A stretch of 64,000 nucleotides of DNA from NCBI RefSeq assembly GCF_039522605.1, contig NZ_BAAADS010000001.1, forward strand, positions 1-64,000. Reading direction: 5' to 3'. Origin of the DNA: Lentibacillus siamensis. Its GTDB lineage: Bacteria > Bacillota > Bacilli > Bacillales > Amphibacillaceae. How positions within the stretch are numbered: position 1 is the first letter of the stretch; every line of letters begins with the position of its first letter. Below are positions 43,598-51,728 of this stretch, piece by piece. The notes under the pieces are model-generated. The model worked only from the letters and a program-made list of their open reading frames with translations. It was not told where the DNA came from and searched no databases. A program made the position numbers and the translations under genes.

Positions 43598-44305
43598 ATG
43601 AGTGTACATATTGGAGCAAATAAAGGCGATATAGCTGATAAAATTTTGCTTCCGGGTGATCCGCTGAGGGCAAAATTCATTGCAGAGACTTTTTTGGAAG
43701 ATGTAATCCAATACAATAAAGTGCGTGGCATGTATGGTTACACAGGTACATACAAAGGTGAACGCATCTCCGTACAAGGAACCGGGATGGGCGTTCCCTC
43801 CATTTCCATTTATGTCAATGAACTGATTCAAAGCTACGATGTACAAAAATTATTGCGTGTTGGAACATGCGGGGCTATACAAAAAGACGTCAAGGTGCGG
43901 GACGTCATCCTCGCCCAGGGTGCTACAACGGATTCCAAAATGAATCAAATGATTTTTGATGGAATTGACTATGCCCCGATCGCCGATTTTGATTTGCTGA
44001 AAAATGCCTATGACACCGGCGTCGAAAAAGGTCTGAATTTAAGAGTCGGTAATGTCTTCACGAGTGATTCATTCTATCGTGATAATGCGCAGGAACTCCA
44101 TGAATTGCTGGCGAAATATAAAGTACTGGCAATTGAAATGGAAACAACTGCACTTTATACACTTGCTGCAAAATTTGATCGCCAGGCATTATCCGTACTG
44201 ACCGTCTCCGATCATATCCTGACAGGTGAAGAAACCACATCGGACGAACGCCAGACAACATTTAACGAAATGATGGAAATTGCGCTGGATGCTGCAATTA
44301 AATAA
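43598..44305 (+). CDS. deoD: Purine nucleoside phosphorylase DeoD
   Basis: A 235-residue hexameric-type phosphorylase that splits purine (deoxy)nucleosides into base and (deoxy)ribose 1-phosphate. The N-terminal HIGANKGDIADKILLPGDP, the central GTCGAIQ and the VSDHI segment with the catalytic Asp near residue 204 are all present. AGGAGG lies nine bases before the ATG at 43598; a TTG at 43592 is rejected. It stands alone, with a strong terminator. Confidence 0.94.
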   Translation: MSVHIGANKGDIADKILLPGDPLRAKFIAETFLEDVIQYNKVRGMYGYTGTYKGERISVQGTGMGVPSISIYVNELIQSYDVQKLLRVGTCGAIQKDVKVRDVILAQGATTDSKMNQMIFDGIDYAPIADFDLLKNAYDTGVEKGLNLRVGNVFTSDSFYRDNAQELHELLAKYKVLAIEMETTALYTLAAKFDRQALSVLTVSDHILTGEETTSDERQTTFNEMMEIALDAAIK

Positions 44306-44311
44306 GCGGAG

Positions 44312-44341
44312 ACAAGCACTTCAGGATAAAGAAGTGCTTGT
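44312..44341 (+). terminator. deoD terminator
   Basis: Perfect 11-base stem ACAAGCACTTC/GAAGTGCTTGT with a T run. Confidence 0.88.
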
Positions 44342-44352
44342 TTTTCCATTGA

Positions 44353-44382
44353 TTGTTCACCAACAAAAATATAAGTTGACAA
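44353..44382 (+). promoter_or_regulatory. BirA-like biotin operator upstream of bioY
   Basis: TTGTTCACC (44353-44361) and AGTTGACAA (44374-44382) are imperfect inverted half-sites resembling the Bacillus BirA operator (TTGTTAACC and GGTTAACAA). The right half-site contains the -35 of the promoter, which would let BirA-biotinyl-AMP block transcription. The 12-base spacer may be shorter than usual. Confidence 0.6.
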
Positions 44383-44405
44383 TATTTCGCTGTTCCGTTT
44401 ATGAT
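44376..44405 (+). promoter_or_regulatory. bioY promoter
   Basis: TTGACA (44376-44381), 18 bases, TATGAT (44400-44405), about 25 bases before the bioY start. Confidence 0.7.
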
Positions 44406-44429
44406 TAATAAATGAAGGAGGAGAACGTT

Positions 44430-45029
44430 ATGAAGGATTTAAAAGCAACTGACCTTACATTCGGAGCAGTCTTTGTCTGTCTAATGACGGTTGGAGCAAA
44501 TATCGCAGTTTGGTTTCCCATGCTTGCTATCCCTATTGGCGGTGCAACCGTCCCGCTTTCCCTGCAAACTTTTTTTGCCATACTTGCAGGCCTAATGCTG
44601 GGAAGAAAGCTTGGGAGCATCTCAATGATTACGTACATACTGGTTGGAGTAGCAGGCGTTCCGGTATTCGCAAATATGTCAGCTGGGCCAATGGCACTCA
44701 TTTCACCAACCGGCGGATTTATTTTCTCTTTTGTATTTATCGCATTTTTTTCAGGGATAATAGCACAACTGGGGCGAAAGCCTTCCATACCAATATATAC
44801 TGCTGCAGCGCTTATCGGCCTTATTTTCAATTATGGTATTGGCGTCACTTATATGTACATTGCGATGAATACATGGCTTGAACTGCAGGTTACCTACCAG
44901 GCAGCTTGGATCGGAATGATACCATTTCTGATTAAAGACGCTGCACTGGCTGTTTTGGCAGCAGTTTTCATGATCAACCTTGCGAAAAGGGTTCCGGCAA
45001 GATGGACCTCAACAGCAAAAGCATCCTAA
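44430..45029 (+). CDS. bioY: Biotin ECF transporter S component BioY
   Basis: A 199-residue membrane protein with six hydrophobic helices that captures biotin and depends on the shared ECF module. The segment LAGLMLGRKLGSISMITYILVG near residue 50 and the GPMALISPTGGFIFSF segment near 85 are the BioY hallmarks. AAGGAGGAG precedes the ATG at 44430; the ATG at 44412 overlaps that site. The BirA-like operator upstream supports biotin control. Confidence 0.93.
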   Translation: MKDLKATDLTFGAVFVCLMTVGANIAVWFPMLAIPIGGATVPLSLQTFFAILAGLMLGRKLGSISMITYILVGVAGVPVFANMSAGPMALISPTGGFIFSFVFIAFFSGIIAQLGRKPSIPIYTAAALIGLIFNYGIGVTYMYIAMNTWLELQVTYQAAWIGMIPFLIKDAALAVLAAVFMINLAKRVPARWTSTAKAS

Positions 45030-45061
45030 CAACACAACAAGCTTTTATTATAACTACATGG

Positions 45062-45090
45062 GCATTCCGCCAACAGGGATGCCTTTTTTC
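45062..45090 (+). terminator. bioY terminator
   Basis: Stem GGCAT-CC/GG-ATGCC with a T run. Confidence 0.78.
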
Positions 45091-45207
45091 GTGATAAACT
45101 GCTGTCATTGTGATAAAATAACATATCTAATACTTAGGAACGCATTTTCAAATTTCCCATAAAAAACATACAGGAAAGCAACAACGGGAAAGGATGTTCA
45201 ACGATTT

Positions 45208-45681
45208 ATGGAACTCATTTCAAATTTTCCATTATGGGCAGCGTTATCGGCAATTGTTTTTGCCCAGGTTGTTAAAATCCCAATACGTCTTTCGGTAACA
45301 GGCGAATTCAAACCTGGTCTTGCATTCAGCACCGGCGGCATGCCAAGCAGTCATTCGGCAGCAGTTACTGCCCTGACAACCGGGGTTGGCATCATGGAAG
45401 GAGTCGCATCATCCATTTTTGCTGTCGCGACCGTTTTCAGCATTATTATCATGTTTGATGCATCCGGTGTACGCAGACAGGCAGGTGAACAGGCTGTCGT
45501 TCTGAATCAGCTTGTCAAGGATTTTCAATATTTTGTTGACGGTGCAAAGGATTGGAACAAAAAAGAAGAATATCAAAAACGAAAAGAGTTGAAGGAACTG
45601 CTCGGCCACCAGCCAATTGAAGTCTTTTTCGGTGGGTTGTCAGGAGTCGCCATAGCCTTTCTGCTCCACCAGTTTTATTAG
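45208..45681 (+). CDS. yuiD: Divergent PAP2-family membrane protein YuiD
   Basis: A 157-residue membrane protein of the DUF212/acid phosphatase-VanZ-related group. The phosphatase-like segments are present: TGGMPSSHSAAV near residue 47 and MFDASGVRRQAGEQA near 90, then KELLGHQPIEVFFGG near 130. The physiological substrate is unknown. The ATG has AAAGGA some 14 bases away, a long spacing. Its order with yuiC, yuiB and yumC follows B. subtilis. Confidence 0.87.
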   Translation: MELISNFPLWAALSAIVFAQVVKIPIRLSVTGEFKPGLAFSTGGMPSSHSAAVTALTTGVGIMEGVASSIFAVATVFSIIIMFDASGVRRQAGEQAVVLNQLVKDFQYFVDGAKDWNKKEEYQKRKELKELLGHQPIEVFFGGLSGVAIAFLLHQFY

Positions 45682-45732
45682 AAAAACTCGGCATTCGCCT
45701 CGTATTATAGCGATTGCCGAAGTTTTTCTTAT
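45681..45732 (+). terminator. yuiD terminator
   Basis: Stem AGAAAAACT-GGCA-TCGC with GCGA-TGCCGA-GTTTTTCT and T-rich sequence after it. Confidence 0.8.
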
Positions 45733-45765
45733 AAGGTCAACCATAATTTATACTTTCTGACGTTA

Positions 45766-45789
45766 TTAGAAAACTTGGTTATAACCAAG
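45766..45789. repeat. 16-base palindrome in the yuiD-yuiC gap
   Basis: CTTGGTTATAACCAAG (45774-45789) is a perfect palindrome. The overlapping 15-mer TTAGAAAACTTGGTT (45766-45780) also occurs at 8979-8993, between asnB and metK. The sequence could be part of a dispersed repeat, but one 15-mer match in a window of this size can be due to chance. Confidence 0.4.
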
Positions 45790-45852
45790 CCTTTAAGTGA
45801 CAACCTTAGTTGCACTTATGCAGTAAGAAAGTTTTATCCTTTCTTATCTGCC

Positions 45853-45888
45853 TAAAAACAGGCGCCCCATGATGTTGGAACGCCTGTT
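45853..45888 (-). terminator. yuiC terminator
   Basis: Stem AAACAGGCG/CGCCTGTTT with a T run on the minus strand. Confidence 0.82.
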
Positions 45889-45891
45889 TAA

Positions 45892-46572
45892 TCAACTCTT
45901 TTTTATTTGCTCACGAAACACCTGTAATGCATGGTTTTCGTTCATTTTCTTCAACTCTTCAGCTGTTAACGATCCATCACCGCGTTCGATAATATACACT
46001 TCAACCTTTTTCTTGCCCCATTGTGCATATACATCTTCCACGGTTTCATAGTAAAGATCAATTTTGTTTCCGTTGATTGCCCCGCCTTTATCAGCAACCA
46101 CACCATATCCGTACCCGGGGATAAACATGACCGTTCCAATCGGGTACACATCCAGATCTGCTGCAATAGTAGAGTATAAGTCTCGTTTAACCTTTATTCC
46201 GGAATACGTGACCCCATATGATGGATGTTCCGGTGTTTTGCCAGTTGATTCGTAGCCTGCCGTGTATCCCGTAGCAATTACTGTATCACTCGGATATTGC
46301 TGATAATCCACAGCTTCAGCCAATGTTTCCGGCCCCTCGACCTGTTCACTGGAGATATACCTTTTTTGTGGTTGCACAAAATTAAGTTCTTTCTCTTTCA
46401 AAGCAGTCCGCCGTTTATTTTCCATATTAACGCCAGTCACCACATTGTCCTTCGCATCCCGGGCATATACATCAGCAGTCAACTCGTCTGACAGTGCGGA
46501 TTCTGCCGTCGAAAATATGCCAAGGAACAACAGTAAAATCCATGCATGTAGAATAAATTTCAGATTTTTCAA
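45892..46572 (-). CDS. yuiC: Exported 3D-domain protein (YuiC)
   Basis: About 226 residues, with an N-terminal hydrophobic segment (KFILHAWILLLFLGIFSTAESA) that is a signal peptide or anchor. The C-terminal half is a 3D domain, named for its three conserved Asp residues: IAADLDVYPIGTVMFIPGYG, then VADKGGAINGNKIDLYYET. The domain occurs in peptidoglycan lytic enzymes such as the resuscitation-promoting-factor-like proteins; B. subtilis YuiC acts on peptidoglycan. I prefer the TTG at 46572, which has GAGGTG six bases upstream, over the ATG at 46593. Confidence 0.83.
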   Translation of the reverse strand: MKNLKFILHAWILLLFLGIFSTAESALSDELTADVYARDAKDNVVTGVNMENKRRTALKEKELNFVQPQKRYISSEQVEGPETLAEAVDYQQYPSDTVIATGYTAGYESTGKTPEHPSYGVTYSGIKVKRDLYSTIAADLDVYPIGTVMFIPGYGYGVVADKGGAINGNKIDLYYETVEDVYAQWGKKKVEVYIIERGDGSLTAEELKKMNENHALQVFREQIKKS

Positions 46573-46636
46573 TGATAACACCTCACTCTGCATGTCATCA
46601 TTTCCAATCTATTAACTTTTTATTCATGCTATCAGA

Positions 46637-46948
46637 TTAAAACATCTGATAGCCGCTTTTACGGAGGAACCTAATAACAAATCCGGACACAATTGTGCCA
46701 ATAAATCCTGCACCAAGAATTATAATATCAACAGCCGTGATATTCACCAACCGCGTAAACGCTTCTGAAAACGCACCGCCCGGATTTTTAAAATATTCCG
46801 CAGTTGAAAAATCATCGACAATCATCAAAATAATAATCGGGTAAATAAATGCCATCAGCCACGTGCGCCGCAGCAGCATATTCAAAATAAATGCCAATCC
46901 AAAAAATATAACAAAAAACAATAATATCGAAACAACCAATTGAATCAA
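46637..46948 (-). CDS. yuiB: Membrane protein YuiB
   Basis: About 103 residues with three hydrophobic helices; the segment LRRTWLMAFIYPIIILMIVDD is characteristic of the Bacillus YuiB family. Function unknown. I prefer the TTG at 46948, which has AGGAG eight bases upstream and gives the N-terminus seen in B. subtilis; a GTG at 46966 is the other option. It lies directly before yuiC on the same strand. Confidence 0.78.
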   Translation of the reverse strand: MIQLVVSILLFFVIFFGLAFILNMLLRRTWLMAFIYPIIILMIVDDFSTAEYFKNPGGAFSEAFTRLVNITAVDIIILGAGFIGTIVSGFVIRFLRKSGYQMF

Positions 46949-47170
46949 CGTTGTGTCTCCTCTCACACTTTACATACAAAAACCATTTTATATGAAAAAA
47001 GCACCGGCAACAAGTCCAGCTGCTGCCCCTGATTTTAACAATTTTTCGACAAAATACTGCGATTCGATTTTGCAAAAACGAATACTGTGTGCATTAATAC
47101 ACAGACGCCAGTGGTTTGTGATACGATAGGAATGGTGTTTTATTCGACAACTATAAATGGGGGAATTTCC

Positions 47171-48154
47171 ATGTCAGATAAAGTATATGACGTAACAATT
47201 ATTGGCGCCGGCCCCACTGGCTTGTTTACAGCTTTTTATGGCGGAATGCGCCAGGCAAGCGTTAAAATAATTGAAAGTTTACCGCATACCGGCGGGCAGC
47301 TTACTGCCCTGTACCCGGAGAAAGATATATATGATATAGCCGGATTTCCAAAAGTCGGCGCCCAGGAACTGGTGGACAACCTGATGGAACAGGCTAATTT
47401 GTTCGATCCGACCATTGTCCTTGAGCAATCGATTCAAAAAATTGAGCGGCTGGAAGATGACACATTCAAGCTTATTTCAGATAAAGAAGTACATTACTCC
47501 AAAACCATCATCATCACTGCCGGAAATGGCGCCTTCCAGCCACGGCGGTTGAACGTTGGTGAATGTGACCAGTTTGAAGGCATTAATCTGCACTATCATG
47601 TAAAAGACATGAATCAGTATAAAGACCAGAACGTGATGTTGCTTGGCGGTGGTGACTCCGCAGTGGATTGGGCGCTCATGCTTGAACCAATCGCAAAGAA
47701 AGTCAGTCTTGTACATCGTCGTGATAAGTTTAGAGCACACGAACACAGCGTTGAAAAGCTTATGGCATCGAATGTGGAAATCTTGACACCGTTTGTTCCA
47801 AAAGAAATCTCCGGAACAGAAAAAATCGAATCCGTTTCACTGGAAGAAGTAAAAGGTGATAAGAAAGTTGAAGTTGAAGTCGATTCTGTTCTCTGTAACT
47901 ATGGATTCGTCTCCACCCTCGGACCGATCAAAGACTGGGGGCTGGAAATAGAAAAGAACAGTATCGTCGTCAACTCGCGCATGGAAACAAATATTCCAGG
48001 CATTTATGCAGCCGGCGATATTAGCACCTATCCGGGAAAAGTAAAACTGATTGCCACCGGATTCGGCGAAGGACCAACCGCCATCAACAACGCCAAGCAA
48101 TATATCGACCCGAAAGCCCGTATCCAGCCGAAACACTCGACGGCAATGTTTTAA
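47171..48154 (+). CDS. yumC: Ferredoxin/flavodoxin-NADP+ reductase YumC
   Basis: A 327-residue flavoprotein of the thioredoxin-reductase-like ferredoxin-NADP+ reductase type. The FAD motif GAGPTGLFTAF is near residue 13, the NADPH motif LGGGDSAVDWAL near 157, and the late AAGDISTYPGK near 285. The CxxC pair of true thioredoxin reductase is missing, as expected. GGGGGAA precedes the ATG at 47171. The essential B. subtilis enzyme supplies electrons to flavodoxins and ferredoxin. It is divergent from yuiB. Confidence 0.93.
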   Translation: MSDKVYDVTIIGAGPTGLFTAFYGGMRQASVKIIESLPHTGGQLTALYPEKDIYDIAGFPKVGAQELVDNLMEQANLFDPTIVLEQSIQKIERLEDDTFKLISDKEVHYSKTIIITAGNGAFQPRRLNVGECDQFEGINLHYHVKDMNQYKDQNVMLLGGGDSAVDWALMLEPIAKKVSLVHRRDKFRAHEHSVEKLMASNVEILTPFVPKEISGTEKIESVSLEEVKGDKKVEVEVDSVLCNYGFVSTLGPIKDWGLEIEKNSIVVNSRMETNIPGIYAAGDISTYPGKVKLIATGFGEGPTAINNAKQYIDPKARIQPKHSTAMF

Positions 48155-48157
48155 TAT

Positions 48158-48194
48158 GAAAACCCGAACACTATTTTCAGTGTTCGGGTTTTTT
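48158..48194 (+). terminator. yumC terminator
   Basis: Stem AACCCGAACACT/AGTGTTCGGGTT with a T run. Confidence 0.9.
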
Positions 48195-48247
48195 ACATAG
48201 TCGTTATTTACTATCATATGCTCGAAATTCCGTGGCTCTCTCCGATG

Positions 48248-48560
48248 GGGGTTGATGTTTCGGCCTGTGCGGTTGATGTTTCCCCTCTTGCGGTTGATGT
48301 TGCCCCTCTTGCGGTTGATGTTGCCCCTCTTGCGGTTGATATTCTGTCCTCTGCGGTTGATGTTGCCCTCGTGCGGGTTGATGTTGCCCCTCTTGCGGTT
48401 GATATTCTGTCCTCTGCGGTTGATGTTGCCCCTCTTGCGGTTGATGTCGCCCTCGTGCGGTTGATGTTCTGTCCTCTGCGGTTGATGTTTCCCCTCTTGC
48501 GGTTGATCTTTCGCCTCTTGCGGTTGATGTCGCCCTCGTGCGGTCGATGTTTCGCCTCGT
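48248..48560. repeat. 21-bp minisatellite, about 15 contiguous copies
   Basis: The unit is GCGGTTGATGTTGCCCCTCTT with variants such as GCGGTTGATATTCTGTCCTCT. Most copies are 21 bases long; three variants ending in CTCGT are 20 and one is 22. The copies are contiguous, without spacers. All frames stay largely open because the unit contains no stop: read leftward, a frame gives NINRKRG heptads. No start with a good ribosome site precedes these frames and length changes break them, so I treat the array as non-coding. Confidence 0.88.
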
Positions 48561-48588
48561 GGTTCAATTCGCTTCACATTTTTTCACG

Positions 48589-48617
48589 CAAAAAAAGAGC
48601 GCCATTAAAGCGCTCCG
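48589..48617 (-). terminator. Terminator of the IscA-like gene
   Basis: Stem GAGCGC/GCGCTC with seven T residues on the minus strand. Confidence 0.82.
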
Positions 48618-48636
48618 TATCCGTCATACATATCAT

Positions 48637-48993
48637 TCAGCATTTTTCCGGTGAGCCTTCACGATTCTTCGCTTTGAATGAAGAACCGCAGCCGCACGAT
48701 ACAATGGCGTTCGGATTATCGATTGAGAACCCGCCGCCCATCATGTTCTGTTTATAATCAATGGTTGTGCCTTCTATAATCGGTTCATCCTGATTGAAAA
48801 TAACAACCGGGATGCCGTTGATATCATAAGTATTATCCAAGTCTTCGTTGACATCGTATTCAAATCCGAGTGAATACGAAAGCCCGCTGCAGCCGCCACC
48901 TTTAATACCGAAGCGCATGCGAACACCTTCTTCTTCACCCTGCATCATGTCTTTGATCTGTTCAACTGCTTTATCCGTAATGGAAATAACCAT
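48637..48993 (-). CDS. yutM: A-type iron-sulfur carrier (IscA/SufA/ErpA family, YutM)
   Basis: A 118-residue Fe-S carrier. The three conserved Cys residues are in GGGCSGLSY (near residue 35) and SCGCGSSF (near 100-102), the pattern needed to hold a cluster. It hands Fe-S clusters to target enzymes. GAGGAGGG precedes the ATG. It belongs with yutI, about 1.4 kb to the right. The C-terminus has an extra Cys (GSPEKC). Confidence 0.9.
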   Translation of the reverse strand: MVISITDKAVEQIKDMMQGEEEGVRMRFGIKGGGCSGLSYSLGFEYDVNEDLDNTYDINGIPVVIFNQDEPIIEGTTIDYKQNMMGGGFSIDNPNAIVSCGCGSSFKAKNREGSPEKC

Positions 48994-49074
48994 CTTTACC
49001 CTCCTCTGTATTTTGACGGTTTCATACGAATCATTACTTTAAGTATACAAACTATGTCCGGAACGTTCAACCAA

Positions 49075-49932
49075 TCAATCCGGGAAAAAGTAATTGCCTT
49101 CCGCAACGATTTCCGCTCCACCGGTCATCCAGACGGTTCCATCCAAATCCCAGTTAATTACCAAATCGCCACCGCTCAGATGGACGGTGACCTCATTTCC
49201 CCGCTCCGACTTCCCATTAAGAACGGAGGCAACGACAGACGCACAAGCCCCGGTTCCGCATGCCTGCGTAATTCCGGATCCACGCTCCCACACACGAAAA
49301 TTCAGTTCCTTGGATGAAACAACTTCAACAAATTCAACGTTTACCTGATCCGGAAACCGAGAATCATCCGTTATAACCGGTCCCAATTCATGAAGAGGAG
49401 CTTCAGCAATAGTATCCACAAAAAATATCGCATGAGGATTTCCCATTGATACTGCGGTAACCTCCAACGTTCTTTCAGCGACAGCAAATGATTCAGCAAC
49501 AACATTTTCAACATCCGTTCCCACCATCGGAATTAAAGACCGCTGCAAGATCGGTGCTCCCATGTTAATCGTTACTTCCTCAACAATGCCATTCGCTGAC
49601 TGAACCACAGCTTCAACTACATTAGCCCTGGTCTGAATGTTAAAATGTTCCGCTTCAATGATTCCTTTCTCAACAACATATTTCGCGACACAGCGCAGAC
49701 CGTTTCCACAGTTCATGCCTTCCGAACCATCTTTGTTAAAAATCCGCATGCCAACATCGGCAGCATCGGTAGGATGAATTACAATCATGCCATCCGATCC
49801 AATCCCCGTATTGACATTCGATACCTGCCGCGCCACTTCGGGAAAAAACTTCTCATCCATATCAAAATGAAATAAATCAATATAAATATAATTATTGCCC
49901 AATCCATGCATTTTTGTATAAGGTATTTTCAT
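49075..49932 (-). CDS. dapF: Diaminopimelate epimerase
   Basis: A 285-residue epimerase that interconverts LL- and meso-diaminopimelate for lysine and cell-wall synthesis. The two catalytic Cys residues are in GMNCGNGLRC (near residue 73) and ACGTGACA (near 223). The start MKIPYTKMHGLGN is the family N-terminus, so the ATG at 49932 is chosen, although the ribosome site (GCGGGG) is modest. The stop of yuzD lies at 49946, just upstream, so the two genes are probably co-transcribed. Confidence 0.94.
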   Translation of the reverse strand: MKIPYTKMHGLGNNYIYIDLFHFDMDEKFFPEVARQVSNVNTGIGSDGMIVIHPTDAADVGMRIFNKDGSEGMNCGNGLRCVAKYVVEKGIIEAEHFNIQTRANVVEAVVQSANGIVEEVTINMGAPILQRSLIPMVGTDVENVVAESFAVAERTLEVTAVSMGNPHAIFFVDTIAEAPLHELGPVITDDSRFPDQVNVEFVEVVSSKELNFRVWERGSGITQACGTGACASVVASVLNGKSERGNEVTVHLSGGDLVINWDLDGTVWMTGGAEIVAEGNYFFPD

Positions 49933-49945
49933 TTTAAAACCCCGC

Positions 49946-50272
49946 TTATAATTGCAAATCAATTCCATGTTTATCCAATTCCTTATAAATGGTTTTCAGC
50001 CGCGGTATACCCTCCGCAACTAGTTCCTCATTCACTAAAACGATTGGATAAAATAAATCTTCGTCAAAAATCCGTTTCACAAAATCCTGATGCTTGTTAA
50101 TTTCAGGCGGATTATCAATATCAATATATTCGTACATAATGTCATCAGCAACATATTTCCTGCCAATTGCTGCCTGCAGCCATTCATACGTATCCTTGGA
50201 ACCGGGTGCACCAACACAGCTTGCACAAATCTGTTCAGCCCCGTAAACGGTAATCTGCAAATTCTTCCCCAT
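49946..50272 (-). CDS. yuzD: YuzD family protein (DUF1462)
   Basis: A 108-residue protein with a thioredoxin-like pattern: an early strand QITVYGAEQICASCVGAP carries a CxxC-like pair (Cys16 and Cys19), and a later strand is FYPIVLVNEELVAEG. B. subtilis YuzD has the same neighbours (dapF, yutI). Its function is not known; a redox or Fe-S assembly role is suggested only by the Cys pair and context. GTGAGGG precedes the ATG. Confidence 0.8.
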   Translation of the reverse strand: MGKNLQITVYGAEQICASCVGAPGSKDTYEWLQAAIGRKYVADDIMYEYIDIDNPPEINKHQDFVKRIFDEDLFYPIVLVNEELVAEGIPRLKTIYKELDKHGIDLQL

Positions 50273-50422
50273 ATTGATCCCTCACCTTCATAGTCATTTT
50301 TATTTTACAAAATATTGATTTAAAGATAAAATAAAAGAAGCTATAATGAATGAAAATAAATTCTGGATAGATTTTTTCACGAATTCGTTTTATAATGTTA
50401 ATCAGAAAGGAGAAGATGGATA

Positions 50423-50647
50423 ATGCAAGATCAAGTACAAGAAGTGTTGAGCAAATTACGCCCATTTTTACTGCGTGACGGTGGAGATGTGGAGTTAATT
50501 GATGTTGATGAAAATGGCATTGTACTTCTTCGTCTCATGGGTGCATGCGGCAATTGCCCCAGTTCCACGATCACTTTGAAAGCCGGAATTGAGCGCGCAC
50601 TTATGGCTGAAGTTCCTGGTGTAACAGAAATCGAGCAGGTATTTTAA
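50423..50647 (+). CDS. yutI: NifU C-terminal-domain Fe-S scaffold protein (YutI)
   Basis: A 74-residue NifU-type domain. The CxxC motif is in GACGNCPSST (Cys37 and Cys40), which binds an Fe-S cluster between two subunits. It acts as scaffold or carrier in Fe-S assembly. AAAGGAGAAG precedes the ATG. It is divergent from yuzD and ends at a strong terminator. Confidence 0.92.
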   Translation: MQDQVQEVLSKLRPFLLRDGGDVELIDVDENGIVLLRLMGACGNCPSSTITLKAGIERALMAEVPGVTEIEQVF

Positions 50648-50657
50648 ATCACATATA

Positions 50658-50690
50658 CTTCAAAAGCAGGCACGTAACATGCCTGCTTTT
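50658..50690 (+). terminator. yutI terminator
   Basis: Stem AAAGCAGGCA/TGCCTGCTTT with a T run. Confidence 0.87.
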
Positions 50691-50732
50691 TTCTCTGCCA
50701 AAATTTGACAAGTGTCTGGCACCACCCGAATT

Positions 50733-51701
50733 TTATTTAACTTTAACTGGTGTTAAGGCTTCATCTCCATTAAAAACCGCTGCCAGATTATCAAGACACA
50801 GTTTCAGCATTTTCGACCGCGTTTCTTCACTTGCCGATCCGATATGCGGCAATGCAACGACATTTTCCAACTGAACAAGTTGGTGATCTGCACCGATTGG
50901 TTCTCCTTTAAATACATCGAGTCCAGCTGCGCGAATCGTACCGTCCGTCAATGCATCATATAAGGCATCCTCATCAACGGTTCCACCGCGCGAAACATTC
51001 ACAAAAACTGCCGAACGCTTCATTTTTTTAAACGCCTCACGATCAAATAAATGTTCCGTTTCATCAGTCAACGGGACAAGACAAACGACAAAATCGGCTT
51101 CTGCAAGCAATTCGTCCAAGTCTTTATAAACCGCATCGATTTCCCGTTCAGCATCCGGTTTTCGTGACCGTGCATGATAGAACACATCCATATCAAACCC
51201 TTTTGCACGTCTCCCCACGGCCTGACCGATTCTGCCCATTCCGACAATCCCAATGGTTTTATGATGTATGTCGGCACCGGCCAGCAAATATGGTGACCAA
51301 TTTTCCCATGCGTCTTTTTTGATATACGCACTTGCTTCGACGATCCGACGCGCTGATGCCATCAGCAGCGCGAACGTCAAATCTGCCGTTGTTGCGGTCA
51401 GCACGTCAGGTGTATTCGTCACCGTAATGCCCTTCTCCGCTGCAGCGGCAATATCGACATTGTCAAACCCAACTGCCATGTTGGCAACGATTTTCAACCT
51501 TTCCGCTTGATCCAGTAAGTCACGGTCGATCTGCTCGGTCAACAAGCAAAGCAATCCATCCGCATCTTTTACTTCTTCCATCAATACATCCCGTGGGATC
51601 GGTTCCTCTGATTTCTCCCACATCCGAAACGCAAACTGACCCTGATACGGTTCCAGCAAACATTCCGGAATCTTTCGCGTTACGTAGATAACTGGTTTCA
51701 C
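50733..51701 (-). CDS. D-isomer-specific 2-hydroxyacid dehydrogenase (glyoxylate/hydroxypyruvate reductase type)
   Basis: A 322-residue NAD(P)-dependent dehydrogenase. The nucleotide motif GIVGMGRIGQAVGRR is near residue 151; the catalytic Arg is in VNVSRGGTVDE, the Glu in GLDVFKGEP and the His in LPHIGSAS. The family reduces glyoxylate, hydroxypyruvate or similar 2-oxo acids. The GTG start has GAGGAGAG eight bases upstream. It follows yutH on the same strand with a 27-base gap. Confidence 0.88.
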   Translation of the reverse strand: MKPVIYVTRKIPECLLEPYQGQFAFRMWEKSEEPIPRDVLMEEVKDADGLLCLLTEQIDRDLLDQAERLKIVANMAVGFDNVDIAAAAEKGITVTNTPDVLTATTADLTFALLMASARRIVEASAYIKKDAWENWSPYLLAGADIHHKTIGIVGMGRIGQAVGRRAKGFDMDVFYHARSRKPDAEREIDAVYKDLDELLAEADFVVCLVPLTDETEHLFDREAFKKMKRSAVFVNVSRGGTVDEDALYDALTDGTIRAAGLDVFKGEPIGADHQLVQLENVVALPHIGSASEETRSKMLKLCLDNLAAVFNGDEALTPVKVK

Positions 51702-51728
51702 AACGCTTCTCTCCTCTAAGTATTGTAA

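Noticed and set aside
48248..48560. CRISPR array
   Set aside because: The units are contiguous and about 21 bases long, with no unique spacers and no cas genes nearby.
47837..48577. A 246-residue leftward reading frame with Asn-Ile-Asn-Arg repeats
   Set aside because: It runs across the minisatellite and far into the antisense strand of yumC, has no good ribosome site, and its repeat part is open in other frames too because the repeat unit has no stop.
48218..48757. Rightward frames across the same repeat (Val/Leu/Ala-rich)
   Set aside because: They arise from the stop-free repeat, run antisense into the IscA-like gene and have no start signal.
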